Positions 6,183 through 14,187 of a DNA stretch of 15,568 nt are shown one piece after another. The first letter of the stretch is position 1. The number at the start of each line of letters is the position of its first letter. Location: positions 1-15,568 of the forward strand of contig CAITLX010000484.1 of the NCBI GenBank assembly GCA_903893335.1. The letters are read 5' to 3'. The notes beneath the pieces were generated by a model. That model saw nothing but the letters and a program-made list of their open reading frames with translations, did no database searches and had not been told where the DNA came from. A program made the translations under genes and the position numbers. The stretch comes from an uncultured delta proteobacterium (GTDB taxonomy: Bacteria; Myxococcota_A; Polyangia; Polyangiales; Polyangiaceae).

Positions 6183-8247
6183 ATGGGGCCCCACCCGGGG
6201 TCCGGGCCCGCGCGTGGGCCCGGCCACGCCCCCGCCATTCGACGAGCCGGACCGAGGTGCGCCCGATGGGTCGCGCTGGCGGCGACGCTCGCCCTGCGCC
6301 CCGCGCTGGCCGACGAGCCCCCCGAGGTCGAGATCGTCGGCGACGCGCCGTCCGCGCCCTCGAAGAACCCCGGGGTCGCCGGCTCGGTCATCCGCGAGGA
6401 GCGCCTGCGCTCGCCCGGTCTCGACGCGGGGGACGTGCTGCGCACGCAGCCGGGCATCGCGGTGACCGAGACCGGCGGCCACGGCGCGCTCTCGACCGCG
6501 AGCATCCGCGGCGCCACGTCCGCCGAGACGCCCGTGTACCTCGCAGGCGTGCGCCTCAACGACGACGTCGGTGGCACCGCCGACCTCTCGCTCGTGCCGC
6601 TCTGGCTGCTGCACCGCGTCGAGATCTACCGCTCGCACGCGCCCGCCGAGGCCGACCGCCTCGGCATCGGCGGCGCGATCTTCTTCGAGCCTCGACGCCC
6701 CCGGCGAACCGAGGGCGCCGTCGGCGCGATGGCGGGCAGCTTCGGCGCACGCGGGCTCTGGGGGCACGTCGCCGCCGGCGACGCCGATCGCGCGGCGCTG
6801 GTGGGCGTGCGCTTCGCCGGCGCGGCCAACGACTACGGGTACGTCGACGACCGGGGCACGCGCTTCGACCCGAGCGACGACCGTCAGGCGCGGCGCACCA
6901 ACGCCGACACGCGCACCGTCGACGCCTGGGCCATCGCGACGACCAAGCTCGGCGACCGCGGGCGCGCGGACCTCGTCGTCAACGCGGTCGGGCGCGAGCA
7001 GGGGCTGCCGGGCCTCACGCTCTTCCCGAGCGCGCGCGCGCTCGTCGCAGTCGCGCGAGCTGGCCGCCCTGACCGCGACGCTGCCCTGCGGCGACGGCGG
7101 CTGCACCCTCACCTCGACGACGAGCGCGCTGTTCGCGCGCACCTCGTACGACGATCCGCTGCGCGAGGTCGGCCTGGGCACGACGACGCTCGACGTCGCC
7201 GGCACGCGCTTCGAGCAGGGCTTCTCCGCGCACCTCCCGCTCGGCGCGGGCGTGACCCTCGCGCCGAGCGCGCGCGCCTCGCTCGAGCGGCTCGCGATCG
7301 ACCCCAGCGCGGCCGACCCGCTGCGCGCGCGCCGCGTGTTCGCGCGCGCCGCGGCGCTCGTGGAGTGGGAGGCCACCGACCTGCTCACGCTGCGCGCGCT
7401 CGGCAGCGGCGAGTGCCACTCGACCTCGCTCGACGGGCGCGCGCCGTGGGACCTGGGCCAGCCGGCCGGAGGAGACGACGGCGCGCTGTGCACGCAGCTC
7501 GAGCCCGCCGGTCGCGTCGGCGCGCAGCTGGGCGACGCGCCCGTCGCGCTCTTCGTCAACGCCGGGCGCTACGCGCGCGTGCCGACCCTCGCCGAGCTGT
7601 ACGGCCTGTCGGGCGCGGTGCGCGGCAACGCGGCGCTCTCCTCCGAGCGCGGCGTCTCGGCCGACGTGGGCGTGCGCGCGACGGCCCCCGCCCGCAGCGC
7701 GCTCGCAGGCGGATCGATCGATCTCTTCGCGTTCGCGCGCCGCGCCGACGGCCTCGTCGCCTACGAGCGCTCGGGGCTCGGCTACGTGCGCCCCTACAAC
7801 GTGGGCGCGGCGCGCGTGCTCGGGCTCGAGCTGCTCGCGTCGTACCGCGCCGCCCGCTGGGTGCGCGCCGAGCTCGCCGCCACGCTGCTCGATCCGCGCG
7901 ACGTCTCGCCCGATCGCGCGACGGCCAACGCTCTCCTGCCCTACCAGCCGCGCCTCATCGCGGTGCCGCGCGTCGAACTCTCGACCCGCGCGCCGCTGCC
8001 CGGCGTCGCCGAGGCCAAGCTCGCCGCGTCGTACTTCTACTCCGCGAGTCGCTACGCCGACGCCGCAGGCCTCGTCGTGCTGCCCGCGCAGCAGTCGCTC
8101 GACGTCGAGGGCGAGGTCTCGCTGCTCGGCGAGCACCTCGCGGTGCGCGGGCGCGTCGCCAACGTGCTCGATCAGGCGCGCACCGACCTCATCGGTTACC
8201 CGCTGCCGGGCCGCGCCGCGTACCTCGCGCTCGAGGGTCGGCTGTGA
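6183..8247 (+). CDS. btuB: BtuB-type TonB-dependent cobalamin receptor, frameshifted in this sequence
   Basis: This is an outer-membrane beta-barrel receptor that takes up vitamin B12 using TonB energy; the riboswitch directly upstream supports the substrate. The ATG at 6183 gives a signal peptide (WVALAATLALRPALA, cleaved before DEPP), a short TonB-box-like EVEIVGD, and a plug domain at about residues 60-175 (VLRTQPGIAV, ASIRGATSAETPVYLAGVRL, LHRVEIYRS). The N-terminal part reads in one frame to about base 7035 (GLPGLTLFPSAR). The rest of the barrel reads in the next frame from about 7042 (SSQSRELAALTATL) to the TGA at 8245-8247, including LAELYGL, YNVGAARVLGLELL and NVLDQARTDLIGYPLPGRAAY. 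The switch lies at a (GC)6 tract; one more GC unit or one base fewer restores a single protein of about 688 residues. Sequence quality on both sides is typical of an intact gene, so a sequencing error, a recent mutation or slippage are all possible. As written, translation from 6183 cannot make a full receptor. Confidence 0.9.
7030..7041 (+). repeat. (GC)6 dinucleotide tract at the btuB frameshift
   Basis: Six GC units lie exactly where the btuB reading frame changes. The change equals loss of two bases or gain of one. A seventh unit would give PSARARSSQSREL in one continuous frame. The tract is short and such runs are common in this GC-rich sequence. Confidence 0.7.
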
Positions 8248-9470
8248 GGCGCCTCGCGCTCGCCGGCTCGCTCGCGACGCTCGCCGCGTGCGGCGTCTCG
8301 CCCGTCTCGGGGACGACCGGGGGCGCCGCGCTCGACGGCGGCGCGGGGGGCGCGTGCCCGCGCGCGCTCGCCGTCGTCGACACGGACTACGCCTCGACCA
8401 ACGTCTCGCTCGTGTCGCCCGACGGGCAGGTGCGCTCGGCCTCGCTCGTGTCGAGCGCGTCTGCGGCGCCCGGCCTCACCACCGCGCTCTCCGGGGACGT
8501 CGTCCTGCCGCTCGCGCGCCCCGCGTCGGGCGAGATCGTCCTCATCGACCGCTACCCCAACGCCGTGCTGACGTGGCTCGACCCCGCGACCGGCGACGTG
8601 CTCGCGCAGGCGTCGGTGGCGACGGGCTTCTCGTCGAACCCGCACGATTACCTCGAGGTCGGCGCGCACCGCGCGTACGTCACGCGCTACGGCGCGAACC
8701 CGTCGCCGGGGCGCGAGCCGTTCGACGAGGGGGGCGACCTGCTCGTGCTCGACACGACGACGCACGCCGTCACGGGGCGCGTCGCGCTCGCGCAGAGCGG
8801 CGACGGGGCGTACGCGCCGCACCCCGATCGCATGGTGCGCGTGGGCGGCGCGGCGTGGGTCTCGCTGCAGCGCTTCGACGCCTCGTTCGCCTCCGCGGCC
8901 GACGCGCGCGTCGTCGGCGTCGACGTCGCGACCGACGCGGTGCGCTTCTCGCTCGACCTGCCCGGCCTCGCCAACTGCGGCAGCTTCGCCGCGTCCCCCT
9001 CGGGCAAGGTCGTCGCGCTCGCCTGCTCGGGCGTGCTCGGGCCGCACGTCGCGCTCGACGGGCGCAGCGCCGTGGTGCTGCTCGACGCCACCGCCGAGCC
9101 GCCGGTCGAGCTTCGGCGCCTGGCCGTCGCCGTGGCGCTCGGCGCGCCGCTCGCGCCCCCGCTCGCGTTCGCGAGCGAGGAGACGCTCGTCGGCGTCGCG
9201 TTCGGCGACGTCGGCGGCGGACGCAGCGACGTCGCGTACGCGGTCGATGCGCGCACCGGAGCGGTCACGCGCCTGCTCGACGCAGGCGCCGCCTTCGCGC
9301 TCGGCGACGTGCGCTGCTCGCCGGGCTGCAGCGGGCTGTGCTGGCTCGCCGACGCCCACTCGGGCGCGCTGCGCTCGTGGGACGCGGCGACGACGCCACT
9401 CGCGCCGCGCGACGCGCTCGTGGTCGACACCGCGATCGGTCTGCCGCCGCGCGGGCTCGGCGAGCTGTGA
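8244..9470 (+). CDS. BtuG-like beta-propeller surface lipoprotein, probable cobalamin-binding partner of BtuB
   Basis: This encodes a 408-residue predicted outer-membrane lipoprotein: the signal MRRLALAGSLATLAAC has a good lipobox (LAAC, Cys16) and no Asp at the next position. The mature part contains successive repeats typical of a YncE/YVTN-like beta-propeller, for example LAVVDTDYASTNVSLVS, IVLIDRYPNAVLTWLD, LLVLDTTTHAVTGRVAL, VVGVDVATDAVRFSLDL, VVLLDATAEPPVELRRL and VAYAVDARTGAVTRLL. In Bacteroidetes, BtuG is a seven-bladed propeller lipoprotein that binds B12 tightly and caps BtuB; the fold, lipid anchor and position match here, but sequence-level homology is not established. The GTG start at 8244 overlaps the btuB TGA as GTGA, and a GAGGG Shine-Dalgarno (8233-8237) inside the btuB end sits 6 nt upstream, so it should be translated with btuB and come under the riboswitch. 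Blade number was not settled by eye. Confidence 0.85.
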   Translation: MRRLALAGSLATLAACGVSPVSGTTGGAALDGGAGGACPRALAVVDTDYASTNVSLVSPDGQVRSASLVSSASAAPGLTTALSGDVVLPLARPASGEIVLIDRYPNAVLTWLDPATGDVLAQASVATGFSSNPHDYLEVGAHRAYVTRYGANPSPGREPFDEGGDLLVLDTTTHAVTGRVALAQSGDGAYAPHPDRMVRVGGAAWVSLQRFDASFASAADARVVGVDVATDAVRFSLDLPGLANCGSFAASPSGKVVALACSGVLGPHVALDGRSAVVLLDATAEPPVELRRLAVAVALGAPLAPPLAFASEETLVGVAFGDVGGGRSDVAYAVDARTGAVTRLLDAGAAFALGDVRCSPGCSGLCWLADAHSGALRSWDAATTPLAPRDALVVDTAIGLPPRGLGEL

Positions 9471-9472
9471 GG

Positions 9473-9495
9473 GGCGCGGCCGCGCACGCCGCGCC
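9473..9495. terminator. GC-rich hairpin between convergent genes
   Basis: GGCGCGGC (9473-9480) and GCCGCGCC (9488-9495) form a perfect 8-bp stem with a 7-nt loop. It starts 3 nt after the stop of the propeller lipoprotein gene and lies 13 nt before the GH38 stop, so it could end both transcripts. There is no T-run on either side, so it is not a classical intrinsic terminator. Confidence 0.5.
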
Positions 9496-9507
9496 GCCCG
9501 CCTGACC

Positions 9508-12237
9508 TCAGCGCACGCGCAGCGTCACGATCGAGCCCCGGCTCGCCCGATCGAGCGCGATCGCGTCCGAGCGCGCGCCGAGCGACGCCGAGTCGCGCTC
9601 CGTCAGGTCGCTCGCGACGACCTCTGCGCCTCCGAGCGCGGGCGCGAGGCGCAGCGTCGCGGGACCGGGCAGGAGCAGCGCGCGCACGATCGCCCCCTCG
9701 CCCCGCTCGGCGGGCTTGATCGTGGAGATCACCGCGTCCCCCTCGACGCTCGCGAGCGAGGCTGTGGGCGCGAGGTCGAGCGCCTCGCCCTGCGCGAGAC
9801 CGACCCGCACGAGCCGCACCGGGCGGTCGAAGTCCTGCGCCGCGCGGTCGGCCTCGGCCGGAGAGGCCGCGCGCTCGAGGCGCCACACGATGCGGTGCAG
9901 CCGCGTGTCGGTGCCCGTGCCCCCCTCCATGTCGCACTTCTCGGCCCGGGCGTCGCGCGCCAGCATCCACTCGATCTCGCCCGTCGCAGCGGCGCGCACG
10001 CCGGTCGATTGACCGAGCAGCACCGCGACGGGGCCGAACGACGCCCACGCGACCGCGGGCCAGAAGGTCGGCGCGTAGACGCGCTCGAGCGGGTGCGTCG
10101 CGTAGCCTCCCGGCCCCGAGGTGCGCAGCGTCGCGTCGTCGGCGGTGGCGAAGGCGAACACCACCGTGCGCGTCGTGCCCGGAGCCGCCCCCGTCGTGAC
10201 GGCGAGCTCGGGCCCGAGCGCGCCCACGTCGAGCGCGATCTCGCGCGTGCTCGACTCGGCGTCGAGCGCGACGCGGACGCGGTACGCCGAGCGCTCGACG
10301 ACGCGCACCGCGTCGCTCGTCGCCGTCGGCGCGCGCTCGGTGAGCGCGCAGCCGGGCATCTCGTGGCCGAGGCGCCAGAGGCCGCCGTCGTCGTCGTAGT
10401 CGCGCAGCGCGAACGAGTCGCCCGCGAGCGCCTCGACGCCGTCGAGTCGCACCGACGTCAAGGCGAAGCTCCCTTCGCGCCGCTTCGCCTCGACCCGCAC
10501 GCGCGCGTTGGCGACCACGACGGTCGCGACGTCGGCGCCCGAGGTCGCAGCGCCCGAAGCGTCGAGCGTCTCGAGCGTCACGCGGACCGGGGGCGCGGGG
10601 GCGGCGCCCGGCAGCACGTCGATGACGCGGTACGAGAAGGGCGCGACGCCCGCGAGCGCGAGCTCGAACGTCGCGGTCGAGTCGTCGGCCGCGGGCTCGT
10701 GCGCGAGCACCAGCGGCGCCGGCGCGCCGTCGACGACCGCGTGCAGCGCGGGCGGCGTACCCGCGACGATCGGCCAGACGACGGACGCGACCGCGTCGCG
10801 CGTCGCGCTCGCGGCGTGCAGCGCGACCACGCGCCCGACCGCGTCGCTCGCGATGGGCACGCGCGACGCGAGCGTCGCCGCGACGTGGGCGAGCTGGCGC
10901 TCCCCCGCGGCCTGAGCCGTCGCGAGCCAGGGGAGCTCCTCGTCCGCGACGACGGCGTCGGCGGAGGTGCCGGTGACGAAGTCGTGGTGGTCGCTCAGCG
11001 TGAGGGTTCGGAACGCGGGTGCGGCCTGGGCCTGCAGCGCGCGCCCCTCGTCGCCGAGGAGCGCCGCGAAGGGCTCGGCGAGCAGGAACGGCGCGGCCGC
11101 GTCGCGCACCGCTCGCTTCACCGTGGCGCGCGAGCCGTAGAACCCCATGTAATAGGGCGAGAGCTCCCCCTTCACCCGCGGCAGCGCGTCGCGGTGAAAG
11201 CCGACGAGCTTCGCGTACACGTCGTACGGGGCCACCGTCGCCCAGACGCCGGTCGTCGGGTAGCGGCGCGCGTTGTACCCGTCGAGGTAGCTGAGAAGAG
11301 CGTCCTTCGGGTGCGCGAAGTCGCAGCCGACGGGCACGAACCGGTAGGGCGTGCGCGCCCAGCCCGCGAGCTCGGCCGCGTACTTGTCGATGCGCGCGTC
11401 GGTGAACGACGCGTCGCCGTGGAACGCGCCGAGGTGGCCGCCGGGCACCTGGAACGGCTCGTCGTAGTCGAGGTCGTCGCCCATGCAGTAGAGCCCGGGG
11501 CTCGCGAGGAAGGTGGCCAGCACCTCGGCGCCCCCCTCGCCCTGCCACACGAAGTCGGCGCTGCCGGCCGCGAGGAGCGCAGAGGCGCTCGAGCCCTCGT
11601 GCGGCGGCGCGGTGGGTCGCGCGATGCGCTCGTAGATCGAGAGCGCGCCGTCGATGCGCGAGAACGCGACGCTGTCGAAGCCCGCCGCGGCGAGCACGTC
11701 GGGGGCGGTGCCGCCGTGGCCGAACGAGTCGGGCAGCCACGCCGAGGTGGGGCGCACGCCGAGCCGCCCCTCGGCGACGAGCGAGCCGTACAGCCAGTCA
11801 CGGAAGAGCACCTCCCCCTCGGGCAGCAGCGTGTCGGGGCTCGTCATGCCGCCGCCGACGACGTGCAGCTGGCCGCGCGCGGCGGCTGCAGCGAGCCTCG
11901 CGGCCTCCTCCGGGTGCTCGGCGAGGTGGCGGTCGAGGTAGGCCATCTCTGCGATGGAGTAGAAGGCGCGCGGATCGCGCTCGACCAGCTCGCGCGCCTC
12001 GACGAGGAGCGCGCCGACGAAGCGCGCGTAGTAGTCGTCGAACGTGCGCTGCCAGTCGATGTCGAGGTGCGCGTTCTGCGCGAAGACGAGCACCGCCTTC
12101 GCCTCGTCGGGGACACCGAGGCTGCGCCGCAGCGCGGGCTCGTCCATCGGCCCCTCGGCAGCGGTCACCCCGTCGTCGGACGCCGCGCACCCGGCGGCAG
12201 ACGCAGCGACGAGCAGGAGCACCACGGCGGCACGCAT
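9508..12237 (-). CDS. GH38 alpha-mannosidase-like lipoprotein
   Basis: This encodes a 909-residue predicted surface or periplasmic lipoprotein: the signal MRAAVVLLLVAASAAGC has a clear lipobox with Cys17. The body matches glycoside hydrolase family 38, zinc-dependent retaining alpha-mannosidases. The expected zinc ligands and catalytic residues are present: HLD (57-59), the nucleophile/zinc ligand Asp170 in WLPDSFGHG (167-175), GDDLDY (253-258) in the region of the acid/base residue, and HHDFVTGT (417-424) marking the middle domain and a zinc-binding histidine. From about residue 520 to the end there are beta-sandwich domains typical of the family. The start at 12237 is chosen for its lipoprotein signal; an in-frame ATG at 12339 lies across the divergent neighbour. 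The substrate is unknown: mannose-containing polysaccharide or glycoprotein from prey or the environment is plausible. It is divergent from the beta-helix gene, with 80 bp between starts. Confidence 0.9.
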   Translation of the reverse strand: MRAAVVLLLVAASAAGCAASDDGVTAAEGPMDEPALRRSLGVPDEAKAVLVFAQNAHLDIDWQRTFDDYYARFVGALLVEARELVERDPRAFYSIAEMAYLDRHLAEHPEEAARLAAAAARGQLHVVGGGMTSPDTLLPEGEVLFRDWLYGSLVAEGRLGVRPTSAWLPDSFGHGGTAPDVLAAAGFDSVAFSRIDGALSIYERIARPTAPPHEGSSASALLAAGSADFVWQGEGGAEVLATFLASPGLYCMGDDLDYDEPFQVPGGHLGAFHGDASFTDARIDKYAAELAGWARTPYRFVPVGCDFAHPKDALLSYLDGYNARRYPTTGVWATVAPYDVYAKLVGFHRDALPRVKGELSPYYMGFYGSRATVKRAVRDAAAPFLLAEPFAALLGDEGRALQAQAAPAFRTLTLSDHHDFVTGTSADAVVADEELPWLATAQAAGERQLAHVAATLASRVPIASDAVGRVVALHAASATRDAVASVVWPIVAGTPPALHAVVDGAPAPLVLAHEPAADDSTATFELALAGVAPFSYRVIDVLPGAAPAPPVRVTLETLDASGAATSGADVATVVVANARVRVEAKRREGSFALTSVRLDGVEALAGDSFALRDYDDDGGLWRLGHEMPGCALTERAPTATSDAVRVVERSAYRVRVALDAESSTREIALDVGALGPELAVTTGAAPGTTRTVVFAFATADDATLRTSGPGGYATHPLERVYAPTFWPAVAWASFGPVAVLLGQSTGVRAAATGEIEWMLARDARAEKCDMEGGTGTDTRLHRIVWRLERAASPAEADRAAQDFDRPVRLVRVGLAQGEALDLAPTASLASVEGDAVISTIKPAERGEGAIVRALLLPGPATLRLAPALGGAEVVASDLTERDSASLGARSDAIALDRASRGSIVTLRVR

Positions 12238-12290
12238 CGCGCGATGCTTACCCGGCGACCGAGGGCGCACAAGCGGTCGCGACGGTCGCA

Positions 12291-12311
12291 GCAGAGGGCG
12301 GTATTCTCTGC
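12291..12311 (+). repeat. Inverted repeat in the leader of the beta-helix gene
   Basis: GCAGAG (12291-12296) and CTCTGC (12306-12311) form a 6-bp stem with a 9-nt loop, 6 nt before the ATG at 12318. The only purine-rich stretch upstream of this ATG (GAGGG, 12294-12298) falls inside the hairpin. It could affect translation or be an operator half-site pair; the 80-bp divergent spacer contains no other clear signal. Confidence 0.35.
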
Positions 12312-12317
12312 CCTGAC

Positions 12318-14078
12318 ATGCTCGCCACCACGCCCTCACACGCCGCGCGACGCGCGCGCCTCGTCGGCTCTCTCGCGACGCCGTTCGCGCTGGCGCTCGC
12401 CGGCTGCAGCGGGGGCGGCGAGGTGGGCGCCGACGTCGCGCCGAGCGCAGACGGCGGCCCCGCCGACGTGTCGAGCGACGGCGCGAGCGCGGAGTCGTCC
12501 GGCGACGCAGCCTCGCTCGACGACGCCGCGAGCGACGCGCCCGACGGCGGCGACGGCCCGTGGCGCAGCGCGCTCTACCCCGAGGCGTGGACGCCGGACT
12601 TCACCGGCGGCGCGGGGCAGTTCCTGCACGACTTCAGCTACGCCGGCTACCACCGCAGCGAGAGCGCGTTGCCCACCGACTGGCCGGGCATCACCGCCGA
12701 CGTCACCGCGTACGGCGCGCACGCAGGCGGCGTCGACGACAGCGCGCCGGCGTTCGCCGCCGCCATCGCGGCGGTCGCGGCGGCGGGCGGCGGGGTCGTC
12801 TACGTCCCCGACGGCGAGTACCTGCTCGCCTCGCCGATCGTCGTGCGCGCCTCGCGCGTGCTGCTGCGCGGGCAGAGCCGCGCCGGCACGCGCCTGCGCT
12901 TTCCGTCGCTCGTGGGCGGCTCCGCGAGCCTGCGCTTCGTCGGCGCGGCGGAGCCCACGGTCGGGCGCGTCGCTCTCGCGGCCGACGGCGTCGCGCGCTC
13001 GCGCGAGGTGCGCGTCGCCGACGCGTCGGCGTTCCACGTCGGTGACGACGTGCTCATCGACTTCGTCATCACCCAGGCGTTCGTCGACGAGCACGCGATG
13101 GGGGGCCTCTGGGACACCGGCGCCAACTCGGCGGTCGGAGCCCGCAAGGTCTTCTTCCGCCGCACGATCACGGCCGTCGACGCGACGCTCGCCCTCGCAC
13201 GCATCACCCTCGACGTGCCCCTGCGCTACCCGACGAAGGTGCGCGACGACGCGTCGATCCGCGTCGACACCGGGGCGATCTCGGAGTGCGGCCTCGAGCA
13301 CCTCTCGGTCGACGACGTGGTGTCGACGAGCGACGCCTTGGCCGACCCGCGCGCGCACGCGATCTCGTTCGAGCGCGCGCAGGACTGCTTCGCGCGCGAC
13401 GTCGGCACGTACGCCACGGCCTCCGACGCGACCCACCACCTCCGCTCGGGGGGCATCTACGTCGGCGCGTCCAAGCGCGTCACCGTCGCGTCGAGCGCGA
13501 TGGAGCACGCGCAGAACCACGGCGACGGCGGCGCCGGGTACGCCTTCGAGGCGAGCGCGTCGAGCGAGGTGCTCTTCGTCGACGACCGCGCGAGCGACGT
13601 CCGGCACGGCTTCATCCAGAACTGGGACTTCGGCTCGAGCGGGCTCGTCTTCCTGCGCTGCGACGCCGAGGGGGACACGGCGGTGAACTCGGGGTTCTCG
13701 ATGTCCGGCACCTCCGAGTTCCACCACCGCCTCGCGATGGCGAGCCTGTACGACGGCTGCCACGACAGCAGCGGCTTCAACGCCTTCAACCGCGGCGCCG
13801 ACAGCTCGAACGCCGGCCACGCGGCCACGCAAAACGTGTTCTGGAACGTCTCGGGCAGCGGCGCGGCGTCGCGGCTGCGCTCGTACCAGGCCGGCGACGG
13901 CTACGTCATCGGTACGCGCGACCTGACCGTGCGCGTCGTCGCCGACCTGCTCGACCACGCGCTCGGCTACGACCTCGGCACCGAGCCGACCGACCACCTC
14001 GAGGGGCAGGACCGCGGCGCCGGGCTCGAGCCCGCGTCGCTCTTCGACGACCAGCTCGCGCGGCGGCTCGGGCGCTAG
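12318..14078 (+). CDS. Pectate-lyase-3-type right-handed beta-helix lipoprotein
   Basis: This encodes a 586-residue predicted lipoprotein: an Arg-rich n-region, then FALALAGC with the lipidated Cys30. An Asp/Ala/Ser-rich low-complexity linker spans about residues 31-80. At about 127-190 is the signature of the pectate_lyase_3/GH28-like family: DVTAYGA, GGVDDSAPAFAAAI, GGGVVYVPDGEYLL and VLLRGQ. The rest is rich in short beta-rungs with G/S/D turns (SGGIYVGASKRVTVASS, ASSEVLFVDDRASDV, SGLVFLRCDAEGD), as in a parallel beta-helix. Proteins of this fold bind, cleave or epimerise polysaccharides; no specific catalytic set can be assigned here. The ATG at 12318 has no good Shine-Dalgarno but gives a complete lipoprotein signal. 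Its divergence from a GH38 gene suggests joint work on a carbohydrate, which is inference. The gene ends 19 nt before the 3' end of the opposite-strand tRNA. Confidence 0.87.
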   Translation: MLATTPSHAARRARLVGSLATPFALALAGCSGGGEVGADVAPSADGGPADVSSDGASAESSGDAASLDDAASDAPDGGDGPWRSALYPEAWTPDFTGGAGQFLHDFSYAGYHRSESALPTDWPGITADVTAYGAHAGGVDDSAPAFAAAIAAVAAAGGGVVYVPDGEYLLASPIVVRASRVLLRGQSRAGTRLRFPSLVGGSASLRFVGAAEPTVGRVALAADGVARSREVRVADASAFHVGDDVLIDFVITQAFVDEHAMGGLWDTGANSAVGARKVFFRRTITAVDATLALARITLDVPLRYPTKVRDDASIRVDTGAISECGLEHLSVDDVVSTSDALADPRAHAISFERAQDCFARDVGTYATASDATHHLRSGGIYVGASKRVTVASSAMEHAQNHGDGGAGYAFEASASSEVLFVDDRASDVRHGFIQNWDFGSSGLVFLRCDAEGDTAVNSGFSMSGTSEFHHRLAMASLYDGCHDSSGFNAFNRGADSSNAGHAATQNVFWNVSGSGAASRLRSYQAGDGYVIGTRDLTVRVVADLLDHALGYDLGTEPTDHLEGQDRGAGLEPASLFDDQLARRLGR

Positions 14079-14097
14079 CGACCGCGCGTCTCACTCG

Positions 14098-14182
14098 TGG
14101 CCCCTCCGGGACTCGAACCCGGACGTCCCTCGCGGGACAAGGGATTTTAAGTCCCCTGCGTCTACCGTTCCGCCAAGGGGCC
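14098..14182 (-). tRNA. tRNA-Leu (anticodon UAA)
   Basis: This is an 85-nt class II tRNA. The acceptor stem pairs GGCCCCT with AGGGGCC, with discriminator A at 14098. The D-stem is GCG/CGC. The anticodon stem GGGGA/TCCCT encloses the loop CTTAAAA, so the anticodon is UAA, read against UUA (and UUG by wobble). A long variable arm (GTCCC, loop GCGA, GGGAC) is typical of tRNA-Leu. The T-arm is CCGGG-TTCGAGT-CCCGG. CCA is not encoded, since the next bases are CGA, so it must be added after transcription. The 5' end is 5 nt after the stop of the preceding minus-strand gene. Confidence 0.97.
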
Positions 14183-14187
14183 CGTAT

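Noticed and set aside
6183..9470. A single 1095-codon open frame that would fuse the BtuB N-terminus to the propeller lipoprotein.
   Set aside because: The middle (about 7042-8243) is Arg/Ala-rich out-of-frame sequence, while the overlapping frame there encodes clear receptor barrel strands ending at 8247. The lipoprotein has its own GTG, Shine-Dalgarno and signal peptide.
12238..12317. Sigma-70-like hexamers in the divergent spacer (TATTCT at 12302 on plus; TTGTGC and TAAGCA on minus).
   Set aside because: The matches are poor and the implied transcript starts would fall almost on the start codons.
9247..13686. A plus-strand open frame of about 1479 codons across the GH38 gene.
   Set aside because: It is antisense to a well-supported GH38 gene, and its ends run out of frame through two other genes. 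It shows no recognisable domain.
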